A stretch of DNA of 16,791 nt from Elusimicrobiota bacterium (GTDB lineage: Bacteria > Elusimicrobiota > UBA5214 > JBBAAG01). Position numbers and translations under genes: made by a program. The stretch covers positions 1 through 16,791 of the forward strand of contig JBBAAG010000074.1 in assembly GCA_041658405.1 (NCBI GenBank), given 5' to 3'. The notes beneath the pieces were generated by a model, which had not been told where the DNA came from, ran no database searches, and was given only the letters and a program-made list of their open reading frames with translations. Shown piece after piece: positions 1 through 7,127 of this stretch (the first letter of the stretch is position 1; every line of letters begins with the position of its first letter).

Positions 1-38
1 TTATACCCGGCGAACAACACTTTTGGTTTCTTAAACAT
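1..38 (-). CDS. Possible start of a gene running off the left edge
   Basis: A candidate ATG at 38-36 is preceded on the minus strand by a good ribosome binding site (GAGGTGG, three bases upstream). It opens a short frame reading MFKKPKVLFAGY before the window ends. The codons look ordinary for this genome. The start conflicts with the reading frame of the JAB-like ORF (1-598), which is also still open here. Either the two genes overlap across the edge, or the longer ORF ends early through a frameshift, or this start is not used. Twelve codons are too few to assign a function. Confidence 0.35.
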   Translation of the reverse strand, partial: MFKKPKVLFAGY

Positions 39-598
39 ATTCCACCTCGTTCTATAAAAAGATATGTACGACTGGAACAACAATATTCTAACTCTAAAAC
101 CGGGTTAAATACAAGAAAGATTTTCTGTTTTTGGTCATAAGTTAAATCAGCCCGTAAGTTCAGCCTCTTGGTGATAGCGTCCATCTCTTTCTTAAGTTTC
201 TCAGTTTCTTTTTTGTCTGGCTTATAAATCCTCAACAAATGTTCGTTATGGACCTTAAGTTCTTCCTCTGCTGTATTGCGGTCATGCGCTTTTTCGGATA
301 GTATAAAGCCAGATTCTTTGTAGCTAAAGCTGGTATTGTTCTTTGTGTCCACAGATATTATGTCTAATAACTCAATGCTCATCTTCATAAAGTCGGTTGA
401 TACTTTCTTGCTGAAATTATCGTCAACAAAGTGTTCGTTCGTGCAGACCACTACGCCCGCGCTGTTGTACAAAATGCTTTTCCTCAAAATGTCCGTAGTG
501 TTGAATTCTTTAATACTCTTATCATAAACCTCGCATGAGTTAACTTTGTTCTTCACATTAAGGTAAAACACAACGTATTGTTTGGTAGCCCGTGACAT
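1..598 (-). CDS. Degenerate RadC/JAB-like protein with charged helical tail, 3' end outside window
   Basis: Reading from ATG at 598 the frame stays open for about 199 codons to the left edge. Residues 8-100 follow the RadC-type JAB domain pattern: a strand like YVVFYLNVKNKV, then NTTDILRKSILYNSAGVVV where RadC has HPREIF..A...NAA.II, then an IELLDIISV segment matching the family's I.LLDHIIIG, and a FSYKESGFIL end. The metal-binding HxHPSG...S..D positions read T53, E55, S63 and V66, so the zinc site appears lost. Residues about 101-150 are rich in Lys and Glu and probably helical. The last roughly 25 codons are rich in Cys, Ser and Arg and look less like coding sequence, so the true end may be earlier. 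There is no clear ribosome binding site; translation may be coupled to the overlapping ORF 558-821. Domain assignment is from pattern recognition only. Confidence 0.55.
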   Translation of the reverse strand, partial: MSRATKQYVVFYLNVKNKVNSCEVYDKSIKEFNTTDILRKSILYNSAGVVVCTNEHFVDDNFSKKVSTDFMKMSIELLDIISVDTKNNTSFSYKESGFILSEKAHDRNTAEEELKVHNEHLLRIYKPDKKETEKLKKEMDAITKRLNLRADLTYDQKQKIFLVFNPVLELEYCCSSRTYLFIERGGICLRNQKCCSPGI

Positions 599-821
599 TA
601 GGGGTTATCGTAGCGTATCTCGTGTCCCCAATAACAATGTGGTCAATAAGGTTTATCCCCACGTTCTTGCAGGAGTTCGCGAGTTTCGCGGTTACTCTAA
701 TATCGTCTTCGCTTGGGGTGGGATCCCCCGAGGGGTGGTTATGAACAATAATGATGTTGGAATTATCATTGGAATTTGGATGCAAACTCTCACCCATCTT
801 TTGCATTGAAATATGACCCAA
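558..821 (-). pseudogene. RadC/JAB-domain fragment keeping the HNHPSG motif
   Basis: This 87-codon frame contains the core of a RadC (UPF0758) JAB domain: IIIVHNHPSGDPTPSEDD followed by LIDHIVIGDTRY. The expected zinc ligands His27 and His29, plus Ser37 and Asp40, are all present. RadC proteins are normally over 200 residues, with a helix-hairpin-helix region and the first half of the JAB fold before this motif; both are absent. Only a TTG at 821 opens the frame. It has no ribosome binding site, an in-frame TAA lies eight codons further upstream, and a diverging gene follows. The 5' end therefore looks deleted. The 3' end overlaps the start of the degenerate JAB ORF by 41 bases in another frame. 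It may be a truncated remnant, or a short protein working with that neighbour. RadC's cellular role is itself unsettled. Confidence 0.6.
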
Positions 822-834
822 GGGTGTATATAAT
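806..834 (+). promoter_or_regulatory. Sigma-70-type promoter for the glutaredoxin cluster
   Basis: TTGAAA at 806-811 and a perfect TATAAT at 829-834 are separated by 17 bases, the ideal spacing. Transcription would start near 841, leaving a leader of about 45 bases before the ATG at 887. The -35 box lies inside the 5' end of the minus-strand RadC fragment, which supports that fragment being a remnant rather than an intact gene. Confidence 0.7.
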
Positions 835-886
835 TATGAAGACAGTAATGTTTTATCTTAAATAACAACGAAAGGACAATTTTTCT

Positions 887-1171
887 ATGGCACTGAAGTA
901 TACGAAGGTTAACGGAAACAACAAGGGTAAGGTTGTGGTCTACGCACTCAGTACCTGCGGGTGGTGTAAGAAAACAAAACAGTTGCTGGCAACACTGGGA
1001 GCGGAGTACGAGTATATCGATGTTGATACAATAACCGGCGCGGACCTTGATGAACTAAAAAAAGTAGTGTATGAATGGAACCCCGTAGGATCATTCCCTA
1101 CCATAGTGATTAACGATAAAGATTGTATCGTCGGGTTTGATGAAGACAAGATTAAGAAGAGTTTAAAGTAA
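887..1171 (+). CDS. Glutaredoxin-like redox protein
   Basis: A 94-residue protein of the thioredoxin fold. It has the dithiol active site CGWC at residues 24-27 after a first beta strand (KVVVYAL), and a cis-proline loop SFPTIVI around Pro71. The length and motif fit small glutaredoxin or NrdH-like proteins (glutaredoxin family), which are cytoplasmic and exchange disulfides with partner proteins. A purine-rich AAAGGA lies about 11 bases before the ATG. It is followed after 8 bases by the ferredoxin-dependent disulfide reductase, which suggests this redoxin is the substrate of that enzyme, taking electrons from ferredoxin instead of glutathione or NADPH. The family call is firm; the partnership is inferred from adjacency. 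Confidence 0.88.
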   Translation: MALKYTKVNGNNKGKVVVYALSTCGWCKKTKQLLATLGAEYEYIDVDTITGADLDELKKVVYEWNPVGSFPTIVINDKDCIVGFDEDKIKKSLK

Positions 1172-1179
1172 TTAGGAAT

Positions 1180-1692
1180 ATGTCGAATACTGATGAAATC
1201 ACTCAGGAACAGGTAGAACTGTTTTATAAGAAACTAAAATCTGACGCAGAAACTAACGGTTACCTCTTAAACCCGGACACCGGGTTTGTGTACGACCTCA
1301 TCCGCGGATTACTGACGAATATCCAAAGATACGGGTACCAGGCATGCCCGTGCCGGTTGGCATCCGGCAATAAAACTGCTGACCTTGACCTCATATGCCC
1401 GTGTGACTACCGCGACTCTGACCTTAACGACTACGATGCGTGTTACTGCGCGTTGTACATAACAAAAGACGTTGCGGAAGGAAAAAAGAAGTTATCCTCA
1501 ATCCCTGACCGCCGGTTGAATGAGGAACAACGCAACCTACGCAATTCCGGGCAAACAGAAACGGCAGGTAAACCGTTACCGTATCCCGTCTGGCGCTGTA
1601 AAGTTTGCGGGTACCTCGCAGCGAGAACTGACCCGCCGGGTGTATGCCCTGTGTGTAAAGCCACAAAAGAGCGGTTTGAAAGGTTTATGTAA
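1180..1692 (+). CDS. Ferredoxin:thioredoxin reductase catalytic chain fused to rubredoxin
   Basis: A 170-residue two-domain protein. Residues 1-95 match the catalytic chain of ferredoxin:thioredoxin reductase, with the six-cysteine pattern CPC (56, 58), CPC (73, 75) and CYC (88, 90). By family knowledge four of these hold a [4Fe-4S] cluster and the pair C58/C90 forms the redox-active disulfide. After a linker (about 96-136), residues 138-169 form a rubredoxin-type domain, WRCKVCGY...GVCPVC, with cysteines 140, 143, 156 and 159 for one iron. No variable (alpha) chain is present nearby. Such fused proteins are known from anaerobic archaea and bacteria as ferredoxin:disulfide reductases. It sits between a glutaredoxin and a small membrane protein, all on one strand, so it probably passes ferredoxin electrons to the adjacent CGWC protein. 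A short AGGA precedes the ATG by four bases. Confidence 0.9.
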   Translation: MSNTDEITQEQVELFYKKLKSDAETNGYLLNPDTGFVYDLIRGLLTNIQRYGYQACPCRLASGNKTADLDLICPCDYRDSDLNDYDACYCALYITKDVAEGKKKLSSIPDRRLNEEQRNLRNSGQTETAGKPLPYPVWRCKVCGYLAARTDPPGVCPVCKATKERFERFM

Positions 1693-1696
1693 TAAA

Positions 1697-1954
1697 ATGA
1701 AAAAAATAGTGGCGTTCATCATAGTTTTAGCACTTGCTTTTATATCGTATTATTTATATCGACAGGATAAAGAAAAAAAGTGGTACCGGAACAACGATAT
1801 GGTAAAAACTTTTGATAAATACAAAAGAAACCTGGCAAAGAACTTGGACAAAAACAAACGCCAGGTTGACAAAGCTTTCCAGGAAACAGAAAAAGAAGTT
1901 ACTAAAAGCAAAAATGAGCTTCAGAACATGTTCGATGATGCAACGAAAAAATAG
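1697..1954 (+). CDS. Small membrane-anchored coiled-coil protein, unknown function
   Basis: An 85-residue protein that starts MKKIVAFIIVLALAF, giving one N-terminal hydrophobic segment (about residues 3-21), followed by a very charged tail rich in Lys, Glu, Asp and Asn, with a heptad-like helical pattern from about 38 to 80. It is probably an inner-membrane protein with a coiled-coil domain outside the membrane, or a protein with an uncleaved signal. I chose the ATG at 1697 because the same frame opened further upstream would overlap the rubredoxin region and give an implausible protein. It begins 4 bases after the reductase stop and is probably translated with it. AAAGG lies about 12 bases upstream. 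I do not recognise the family. Confidence 0.6.
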   Translation: MKKIVAFIIVLALAFISYYLYRQDKEKKWYRNNDMVKTFDKYKRNLAKNLDKNKRQVDKAFQETEKEVTKSKNELQNMFDDATKK

Positions 1955-1978
1955 TATTTTATCTAAAGTAACATGTTC
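1924..1978. repeat. Paired AACATGTTC palindromes at a convergent gene end
   Basis: GAACATGTTC at 1924-1933 is a perfect palindrome, and AACATGTTC occurs again at 1970-1978. The two copies can pair as a 9-bp stem around a 37-base loop. They flank the 3' end of the coiled-coil gene and the gap before the convergent GIY-YIG gene, and T-rich DNA follows. It could help end transcription, but the loop is large and chance is possible. Confidence 0.25.
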
Positions 1979-2240
1979 ACAATTTATTTTTCCGCTTAAT
2001 CAACTCAACTTTTTGTTCACGGGTTAATCGTTTAATCATAGCTTCTTTCCTCAATGCAGAAGATTTATCCTCTGTTCTTTCGGTGTACACCAACTTTTTC
2101 ACGCCGAATGCGCGGGTATACTTACTCCCGCATCCTTCGCAATGCGCTGTATAGCGTTGTTGTATATTATTAGTTATTCCGGTATACAACGCGTTATTCT
2201 TACATTCGATTATGTATACGCACCACGGGGTTGGTTTCAT
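1977..2240 (-). CDS. GIY-YIG domain protein, UPF0213 (YhbQ-like)
   Basis: An 87-residue single-domain protein. The GIY-YIG signature appears as VYII (8-11) and YTG (19-21), followed by the conserved Arg29 and, in the helix RKEAMIK, the Glu66 that binds metal in this fold. The length and layout match the UPF0213/YhbQ family of stand-alone GIY-YIG proteins, whose members are predicted DNA nucleases with poorly defined roles. The ATG directly follows the TAA of the phosphohexomutase gene (TAAATG) with no ribosome binding site of its own, so translation is probably coupled. It ends the long minus-strand gene run and converges on the coiled-coil gene, 22 bases away. Three cysteines (33-37 region and Cys7) are present; I attach no function to them. 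Confidence 0.88.
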   Translation of the reverse strand: MKPTPWCVYIIECKNNALYTGITNNIQQRYTAHCEGCGSKYTRAFGVKKLVYTERTEDKSSALRKEAMIKRLTREQKVELIKRKNKL

Positions 2241-3650
2241 TTACTTACGTGATAATATCCGTTCCCGCGCTTCGTTCAGCATACCCGCAGTTTTCTTCAT
2301 TGATTCAGATTCCGCGTAGATCCGCACTACAGGCTCTGTCCCGGAAGTACGTACTGCCAGCCAGTTACCTGTGGAGGTCCAGAATTTAATGCCGTCATAA
2401 CCGCTTACCTTAACAACTTTTTCGCCGGTAAGAGTTTTTAACGGGTTCTTAACCAACCTCGGAATAATTAACATTTTATCGTCGTACTTATAATGCAGGT
2501 CTATACGATCATAAAAATATTTCCCAAACTTTTTTTCTATATCCTCCACGGTTTTCGCAAATGGTTGTTTATACGTATAGATCATCTCCGCCAGCATAAG
2601 CCCTACCAGCGGGCCATCACGTTCGGGGATATGGTTTTTGAACCCGATCCCCCCGCTTTCCTCTCCGCCGATAAGGATATCGCGTTCCCGCATAAGTTTG
2701 CATACATACTTAAACCCCACCGGTGTTTCATGCAGTATTAACCCATAATGGCTACACACATTATCGATTATACGCGATACAGTAACAGTTTTAATAACTT
2801 CACCGGACCATTTTTTGTGTTCCAACAAAAAAGGTATCAGGCACGCAACAACTTTCGCGGTGATAACAAACCGCCCTTTTGAATCAATCACACCGCAACG
2901 GTCCGCATCGCCATCCGTAGCGAAGCCCGCCTGTGCTTTTACATACTTAACCTCTTCCACCAGCGGCTGCATACAAGACAGTATAGGTTCCGGGTTTTTA
3001 CCGTCAAACATAGGGTCTGGGTTCGCACGGATTGTATCTATGCGGTTACGTTTCCCGATAAGCTGTTCAATAATATCATCCCCGCATCCGTGCATAGAAT
3101 CAATCACGAGGTTAAGCCCGTGAAGTTTATCAACAGGGACAAGTTTGCGGAGTGTATCAACATATTTTTGCATAAAATTGTGGGTAGCAAGATTTTTTGT
3201 TATCTTAGCAGCCTCATTCTTGGGAACATTTTTATAAAGTTCCTTTGCGATAGCGGATGTGATATCAGTATCCGCTGAACCACCGAACGGCCCTTTGAAC
3301 TTAACACCGTTCCACTCACCGGGATTATGCGATGCTGTTACCATCACACCGGAAGAACATTTATGGGATACTACCGCCAATGATAATGCCGGGGTTGGTA
3401 AGTGATTATCTGAAAGTATAACTTTAATACCATTACTCGCAACAGTTTCCGCAACGGTATGCGCGAACTTCGCGGACATAAACCTGCGGTCATACCCCAC
3501 AACCACAGGCTTACTTGACTGCCGGGTTTTTATTAACCAATCCGCGTATGCTTGCGAGATTATTCTTACATTAGCGTAGGTATAGGTATCCCCGATAATA
3601 CCCCGCCATCCGTCCGTCCCAAAAGTTATTATGTTTTTTATGTTACCCAT
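2241..3650 (-). CDS. Phosphoglucomutase/phosphomannomutase family protein
   Basis: A 469-residue alpha-D-phosphohexomutase, the usual length for the family. The catalytic phosphoserine loop is TASHNP (105-110, Ser107). The magnesium loop is DGDADR (246-251), the sugar-binding loop GEESGG (329-334), and the phosphate-binding loop RTSGTEP (434-440). The N-terminus FGTDGWRG is also typical. The enzyme moves phosphate between C1 and C6 of glucose or mannose via a 1,6-bisphosphate intermediate, feeding glycogen, nucleotide-sugar or envelope polysaccharide synthesis. The sugar specificity cannot be read from these motifs, so I give no gene symbol. A strong GGAGG lies four bases before the ATG. It starts 10 bases after rsmA and its stop abuts the GIY-YIG start. 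Confidence 0.93.
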   Translation of the reverse strand: MGNIKNIITFGTDGWRGIIGDTYTYANVRIISQAYADWLIKTRQSSKPVVVGYDRRFMSAKFAHTVAETVASNGIKVILSDNHLPTPALSLAVVSHKCSSGVMVTASHNPGEWNGVKFKGPFGGSADTDITSAIAKELYKNVPKNEAAKITKNLATHNFMQKYVDTLRKLVPVDKLHGLNLVIDSMHGCGDDIIEQLIGKRNRIDTIRANPDPMFDGKNPEPILSCMQPLVEEVKYVKAQAGFATDGDADRCGVIDSKGRFVITAKVVACLIPFLLEHKKWSGEVIKTVTVSRIIDNVCSHYGLILHETPVGFKYVCKLMRERDILIGGEESGGIGFKNHIPERDGPLVGLMLAEMIYTYKQPFAKTVEDIEKKFGKYFYDRIDLHYKYDDKMLIIPRLVKNPLKTLTGEKVVKVSGYDGIKFWTSTGNWLAVRTSGTEPVVRIYAESESMKKTAGMLNEARERILSRK

Positions 3651-3660
3651 ATTCCTCCGA

Positions 3661-4467
3661 TTATCTTACAAAAGTATGAAGTGTCTTGGTGATAAGAATA
3701 AACTGTTCGATACTCAACGTTTCCGCCCTCGCAGACGGGTCAATCCCCGCGACGGTAAGTTTTTGGGTAATACCGTCTTTACTAATCCCTGCATACCCGT
3801 CAAGCGTATTCGCTAACGTTTTCCTCCGCTGCCCAAACGCTGCATGGACAATCGCAAAAAAAGTATCCTCAATCTCCGCGGGGACTAAAGGCGTTGCACG
3901 GCGGGTAAGTTTAACGATTATTGACTCAACCTTAGGTACAGGCTTAAACGCAACCGCGGGTACTCTTCTCACAATTTCTGTTGACGCATAGGCTTGTGTT
4001 GCGATACTCAGTATCCCGTAACGTTTAGAACCCGGCGCTGCGCACATACGCTGCCCAACTTCGTTTTGTACCATAATAACCGCGTATGCCCATTGTGGTA
4101 ACGACAATACTTTACGTATGATCGGTGTGGATATATAGTATGGTAAGTTCGCGGCGATAAGTATCCTCCCTGTGGTTCCAAGCTTGAGTTCACCAAATTT
4201 TTTTGTGAACCCATACCGCATAACATCGTCATTAACGAGTTCTAGGTTAGGGTACGCCCTCAACTTTTTACGCAAAAAATTTGTTAGTTTTGGATCTATC
4301 TCCACAGCAACAACTTTTGTGCCGGTAGCAAGTAACGGTTCAGTCAATACCCCGCGCCCGGGCCCGATCTCAAATACAACATCTTCTTTTACCGGTGCAA
4401 CCGCTATTGTTATATCACGTACCACACTTGAATCTATTAAATAATGCTGACCTAATGCCGCGCCCAT
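3661..4467 (-). CDS. rsmA: 16S rRNA dimethyladenosine transferase RsmA (KsgA)
   Basis: A 268-residue SAM-dependent methyltransferase of the KsgA/Dim1 family, which dimethylates two adjacent adenines (A1518 and A1519 in E. coli numbering) near the 3' end of 16S rRNA during late 30S assembly. The start GQHYLID replaces the common GQNFL. The SAM-binding motif is EIGPGRGVLTE (33-43), the acidic residue of motif II lies in VEIDP (55-59), and the catalytic motif NLPYYIS (107-113) is intact. The basic C-terminal rRNA-binding region is present (FGQRRKTLANTL). The ATG immediately follows the clpB stop (TAAATG) with only a distant GGAG, so it is probably coupled to clpB. This places a ribosome-maturation enzyme downstream of two heat-shock chaperones. 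Confidence 0.95.
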   Translation of the reverse strand: MGAALGQHYLIDSSVVRDITIAVAPVKEDVVFEIGPGRGVLTEPLLATGTKVVAVEIDPKLTNFLRKKLRAYPNLELVNDDVMRYGFTKKFGELKLGTTGRILIAANLPYYISTPIIRKVLSLPQWAYAVIMVQNEVGQRMCAAPGSKRYGILSIATQAYASTEIVRRVPAVAFKPVPKVESIIVKLTRRATPLVPAEIEDTFFAIVHAAFGQRRKTLANTLDGYAGISKDGITQKLTVAGIDPSARAETLSIEQFILITKTLHTFVR

Positions 4468-7107
4468 TTATTTTTTTATTAACTCCAAAAATGTTATATC
4501 ATCACGTTTAACTGTATCAACAACAACTGTATCCCCGTCTTTGAACACGCCTTCCATTGTTTTTACGGCTAACGGGTTAAGGACGTTAGTTTGGATCACA
4601 CGTTTTAACGGCCTGGCTCCATAGGATGGGTCAAATCCTTTATCAGCAATCCATTTTTTTGCTGAATTTGTTACCTCGACCTTCACCTGCCGGTCGGATA
4701 AACGTTTATTCACTAACCCCAACTGTATATCAACTATATCGATAATATTATCTTTTGTCAATGAATTGAATACCACAAATTCGTCGATACGGTTAAGGAA
4801 TTCCGGCCGAAAATGTTTTTTTATTAATTCAAACGCAGTATCTTTATTAAACCGTTCCGTCTTTTTTCGTTTATTATCAGTAACAAAACCTTCAACCTCG
4901 GTATTCCCGCCTTCAGACCCGATATTTGATGTCATTATGATAACCGTATTCCTGAAATTAACCGTCCTCCCCTGCCCGTCAGTAAGGCGTCCGTCATCAA
5001 AGATTTGTAACAATACATTGAATACATCAGGATGCGCTTTCTCAATTTCATCAAATAAAACCACGGCATAAGGACGACGGCGGATACGTTCGGTTAACTG
5101 CCCGCCTTCATCGTACCCAACATAACCCGGCGGTGCGCCCAGCATACGCGATACCGCATGTTTTTCCATGTACTCCGACATATCGACACGGATAAGATTA
5201 TTCTCATCGTCAAACATAAATTCAGTTAATGCTTTTGATAACTCCGTCTTCCCGACACCCGTAGGGCCGAGGAACATAAACACGCCAATCGGGCGGTTAG
5301 GGTCCTGTAAGCCCGCACGGCCGCGCCGGATTGCGTTGGATACCGCAGTAACCGCGTCATGCTGACCGATAACACGGTGGCTAAGACGGTCTTCCATCTT
5401 CAATAATTTTGACATTTCAGACTCCAGCATCCGCGCTACGGGTATGCCGGTCCATTTATTAACCACTACCGCGATATCTTCCTCCCCGATTTCCTCTTTT
5501 AATAACGCACCATTTTTTTGGATATCCTTAAGTTCCGCGTTTTTGTTCTCTAATAACTTCTGTAAATCCGGGATTGTACCATACCGTAATTCCGCAACTT
5601 TGTTGAGGTCACCCACGCGTTCCGCTGCGAGTTCTTCATTCTTCAGGTGTTCAATTTTTTCTTTTGTAGCGTGTATAGAATTAATAACCTCCTTTTCTTT
5701 CTCCCATTTCAACCTTAATTCTTCGTATCCTTCACGTATCTCGGATAACTCTTTCTCAATTTCTTCCGCCCGGGCTTTTGCTTTTTCATCAGAATCTTTC
5801 TTCAACGCTTCACGTTCGATCTCTAACTGCCGTATACGCCGTGCTTGTTTATCAAGTTCAGCGGGCATACTGTCAATCTCTACGCGTAAACGCGCAGCGG
5901 CTTCGTCAATTAGGTCAATCGCCTTATCCGGAAGAAAACGGTCAGATATATACTTCGCTGATAATTTTGCCGCGGCAATCAGCGCACTGTCTTTAATCTT
6001 GATCCCATGGTGAAGTTCATACTTTTCCTGTAATCCCCGCAGGATCGCGATTGTATCCTCAATCGAAGGTTCATTAACAATCACCGGCTGGAACCTGCGT
6101 TCAAGCGCAGCGTCTTTCTCGATATGCTTACGGTATTCATCAAGTGTTGTTGCACCTATACATTTGAGTTCACCCCGCGAGAGCATGGGTTTCAGGAGAT
6201 TAGCCGCATCAACCGCGCCTTCGGCATTACCCGCCCCGACAATTGTGTGGAGTTCATCTATAAACAATATAATCTTTCCCTGTGCGGCTGAGATTTCTTT
6301 GAGTACCGCCTTTAACCGGTCTTCAAACTCGCCACGGAATTTCGCACCCGCAATTAATGAACCTATATCCAAAGAAATAACCTGTTTATTCTTCAAACTT
6401 TCCGGGACATCACCCGATACTATCCGCTGTGCCAACCCTTCCGCAATCGCGGTCTTCCCCACCCCGGGCTCACCGATGAGTACCGGATTATTTTTTGTAC
6501 GCCGGGAAAGGATCTGTATTACCCTACGGATTTCTTCATCCCTGCCGATAACAGGGTCAAGCTTACTTTTTTTAGCTGCGTCGGTTAGGTTGCGGCTGTA
6601 ACGTTCCAGTGCCTGGTACTTACTCTCAGGATCGGGATCCGTAACGTTCTGTGTCCCGCGGACTGATGAAAGTACGGTATAAACTTTTTCTTTTGTCACA
6701 CCATTACTTGTGAGCACGCGTTCTGCCTGGCTGCCTGTAGAGGATAGGATACCTAATAATAAATGTTCGGTACTAACATACTCATCCTTCATACGTTTAG
6801 CTTCATTAAACGCAGAGTCAAACACGCGGCGGAGGTCCGGGGATACGTACAACTGTCCCGGTGTATTATTACCACTATTACCGCTAACCTGCGGGATGCT
6901 TGAGAGTAAGGAAACTACCTGTGAGGTTAACGCGTTAACGTTTATGTTAAGCTTTGCCATTACTGCCGGGACAATACCATCCGCCTGGGTTAATGCTGCA
7001 TGGAGGATATGTAGCGAGGTAACCTCCTGATGCCCGTTTTGTTCAGCATAACTACTTGCGGAGATCAGTACATCCTGTGCTTTTGTTGTGAACTTATCTT
7101 GTCTCAT
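4468..7107 (-). CDS. clpB: ATP-dependent disaggregase ClpB
   Basis: An 879-residue Hsp100 protein, full length for ClpB. The order is: N-domain with two Clp repeats (1-150); first AAA+ module with Walker A GEPGVGKT (212-219), Walker B IILFIDE (279-285) and arginine finger region LERRF; a long Lys/Glu-rich middle coiled coil (about 410-540), which distinguishes ClpB from ClpA and ClpC; then a second AAA+ module with Walker A GPTGVGKT (614-621), pore loop GYVGYDEG (661-668) and Walker B VVLFDE (682-687). It threads aggregated proteins through its hexamer pore, normally together with DnaK and small heat-shock proteins. AAGGAG lies about 14 bases before the ATG and overlaps the hsp20 stop, 20 bases upstream. 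I saw no CIRCE or sigma-32-type site near it. Confidence 0.97.
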   Translation of the reverse strand: MRQDKFTTKAQDVLISASSYAEQNGHQEVTSLHILHAALTQADGIVPAVMAKLNINVNALTSQVVSLLSSIPQVSGNSGNNTPGQLYVSPDLRRVFDSAFNEAKRMKDEYVSTEHLLLGILSSTGSQAERVLTSNGVTKEKVYTVLSSVRGTQNVTDPDPESKYQALERYSRNLTDAAKKSKLDPVIGRDEEIRRVIQILSRRTKNNPVLIGEPGVGKTAIAEGLAQRIVSGDVPESLKNKQVISLDIGSLIAGAKFRGEFEDRLKAVLKEISAAQGKIILFIDELHTIVGAGNAEGAVDAANLLKPMLSRGELKCIGATTLDEYRKHIEKDAALERRFQPVIVNEPSIEDTIAILRGLQEKYELHHGIKIKDSALIAAAKLSAKYISDRFLPDKAIDLIDEAAARLRVEIDSMPAELDKQARRIRQLEIEREALKKDSDEKAKARAEEIEKELSEIREGYEELRLKWEKEKEVINSIHATKEKIEHLKNEELAAERVGDLNKVAELRYGTIPDLQKLLENKNAELKDIQKNGALLKEEIGEEDIAVVVNKWTGIPVARMLESEMSKLLKMEDRLSHRVIGQHDAVTAVSNAIRRGRAGLQDPNRPIGVFMFLGPTGVGKTELSKALTEFMFDDENNLIRVDMSEYMEKHAVSRMLGAPPGYVGYDEGGQLTERIRRRPYAVVLFDEIEKAHPDVFNVLLQIFDDGRLTDGQGRTVNFRNTVIIMTSNIGSEGGNTEVEGFVTDNKRKKTERFNKDTAFELIKKHFRPEFLNRIDEFVVFNSLTKDNIIDIVDIQLGLVNKRLSDRQVKVEVTNSAKKWIADKGFDPSYGARPLKRVIQTNVLNPLAVKTMEGVFKDGDTVVVDTVKRDDITFLELIKK

Positions 7108-7127
7108 ATATATTCAATTATCTCCTT

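Noticed and set aside
336..527. 63-codon plus-strand frame near the left edge
   Set aside because: The opposite strand carries the longer JAB-like frame; no ribosome site or recognisable motif was seen here.
558..598. Programmed frameshift joining the two JAB ORFs
   Set aside because: I found no convincing slippery heptamer in the overlap, so a simple overlap or decay is preferred.
1520..1696. Upstream extension of the coiled-coil gene to an ATG at 1520
   Set aside because: It would overlap the conserved rubredoxin domain in another frame, and the extra residues look like shadow translation. The ATG at 1697 gives a normal membrane segment.
5444..6013. 189-codon plus-strand frame opposite clpB
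   Set aside because: It is antisense to the clpB middle domain, is Ser/Phe-rich low-complexity, and has no family motif. The opposite strand has full-length conserved coding.
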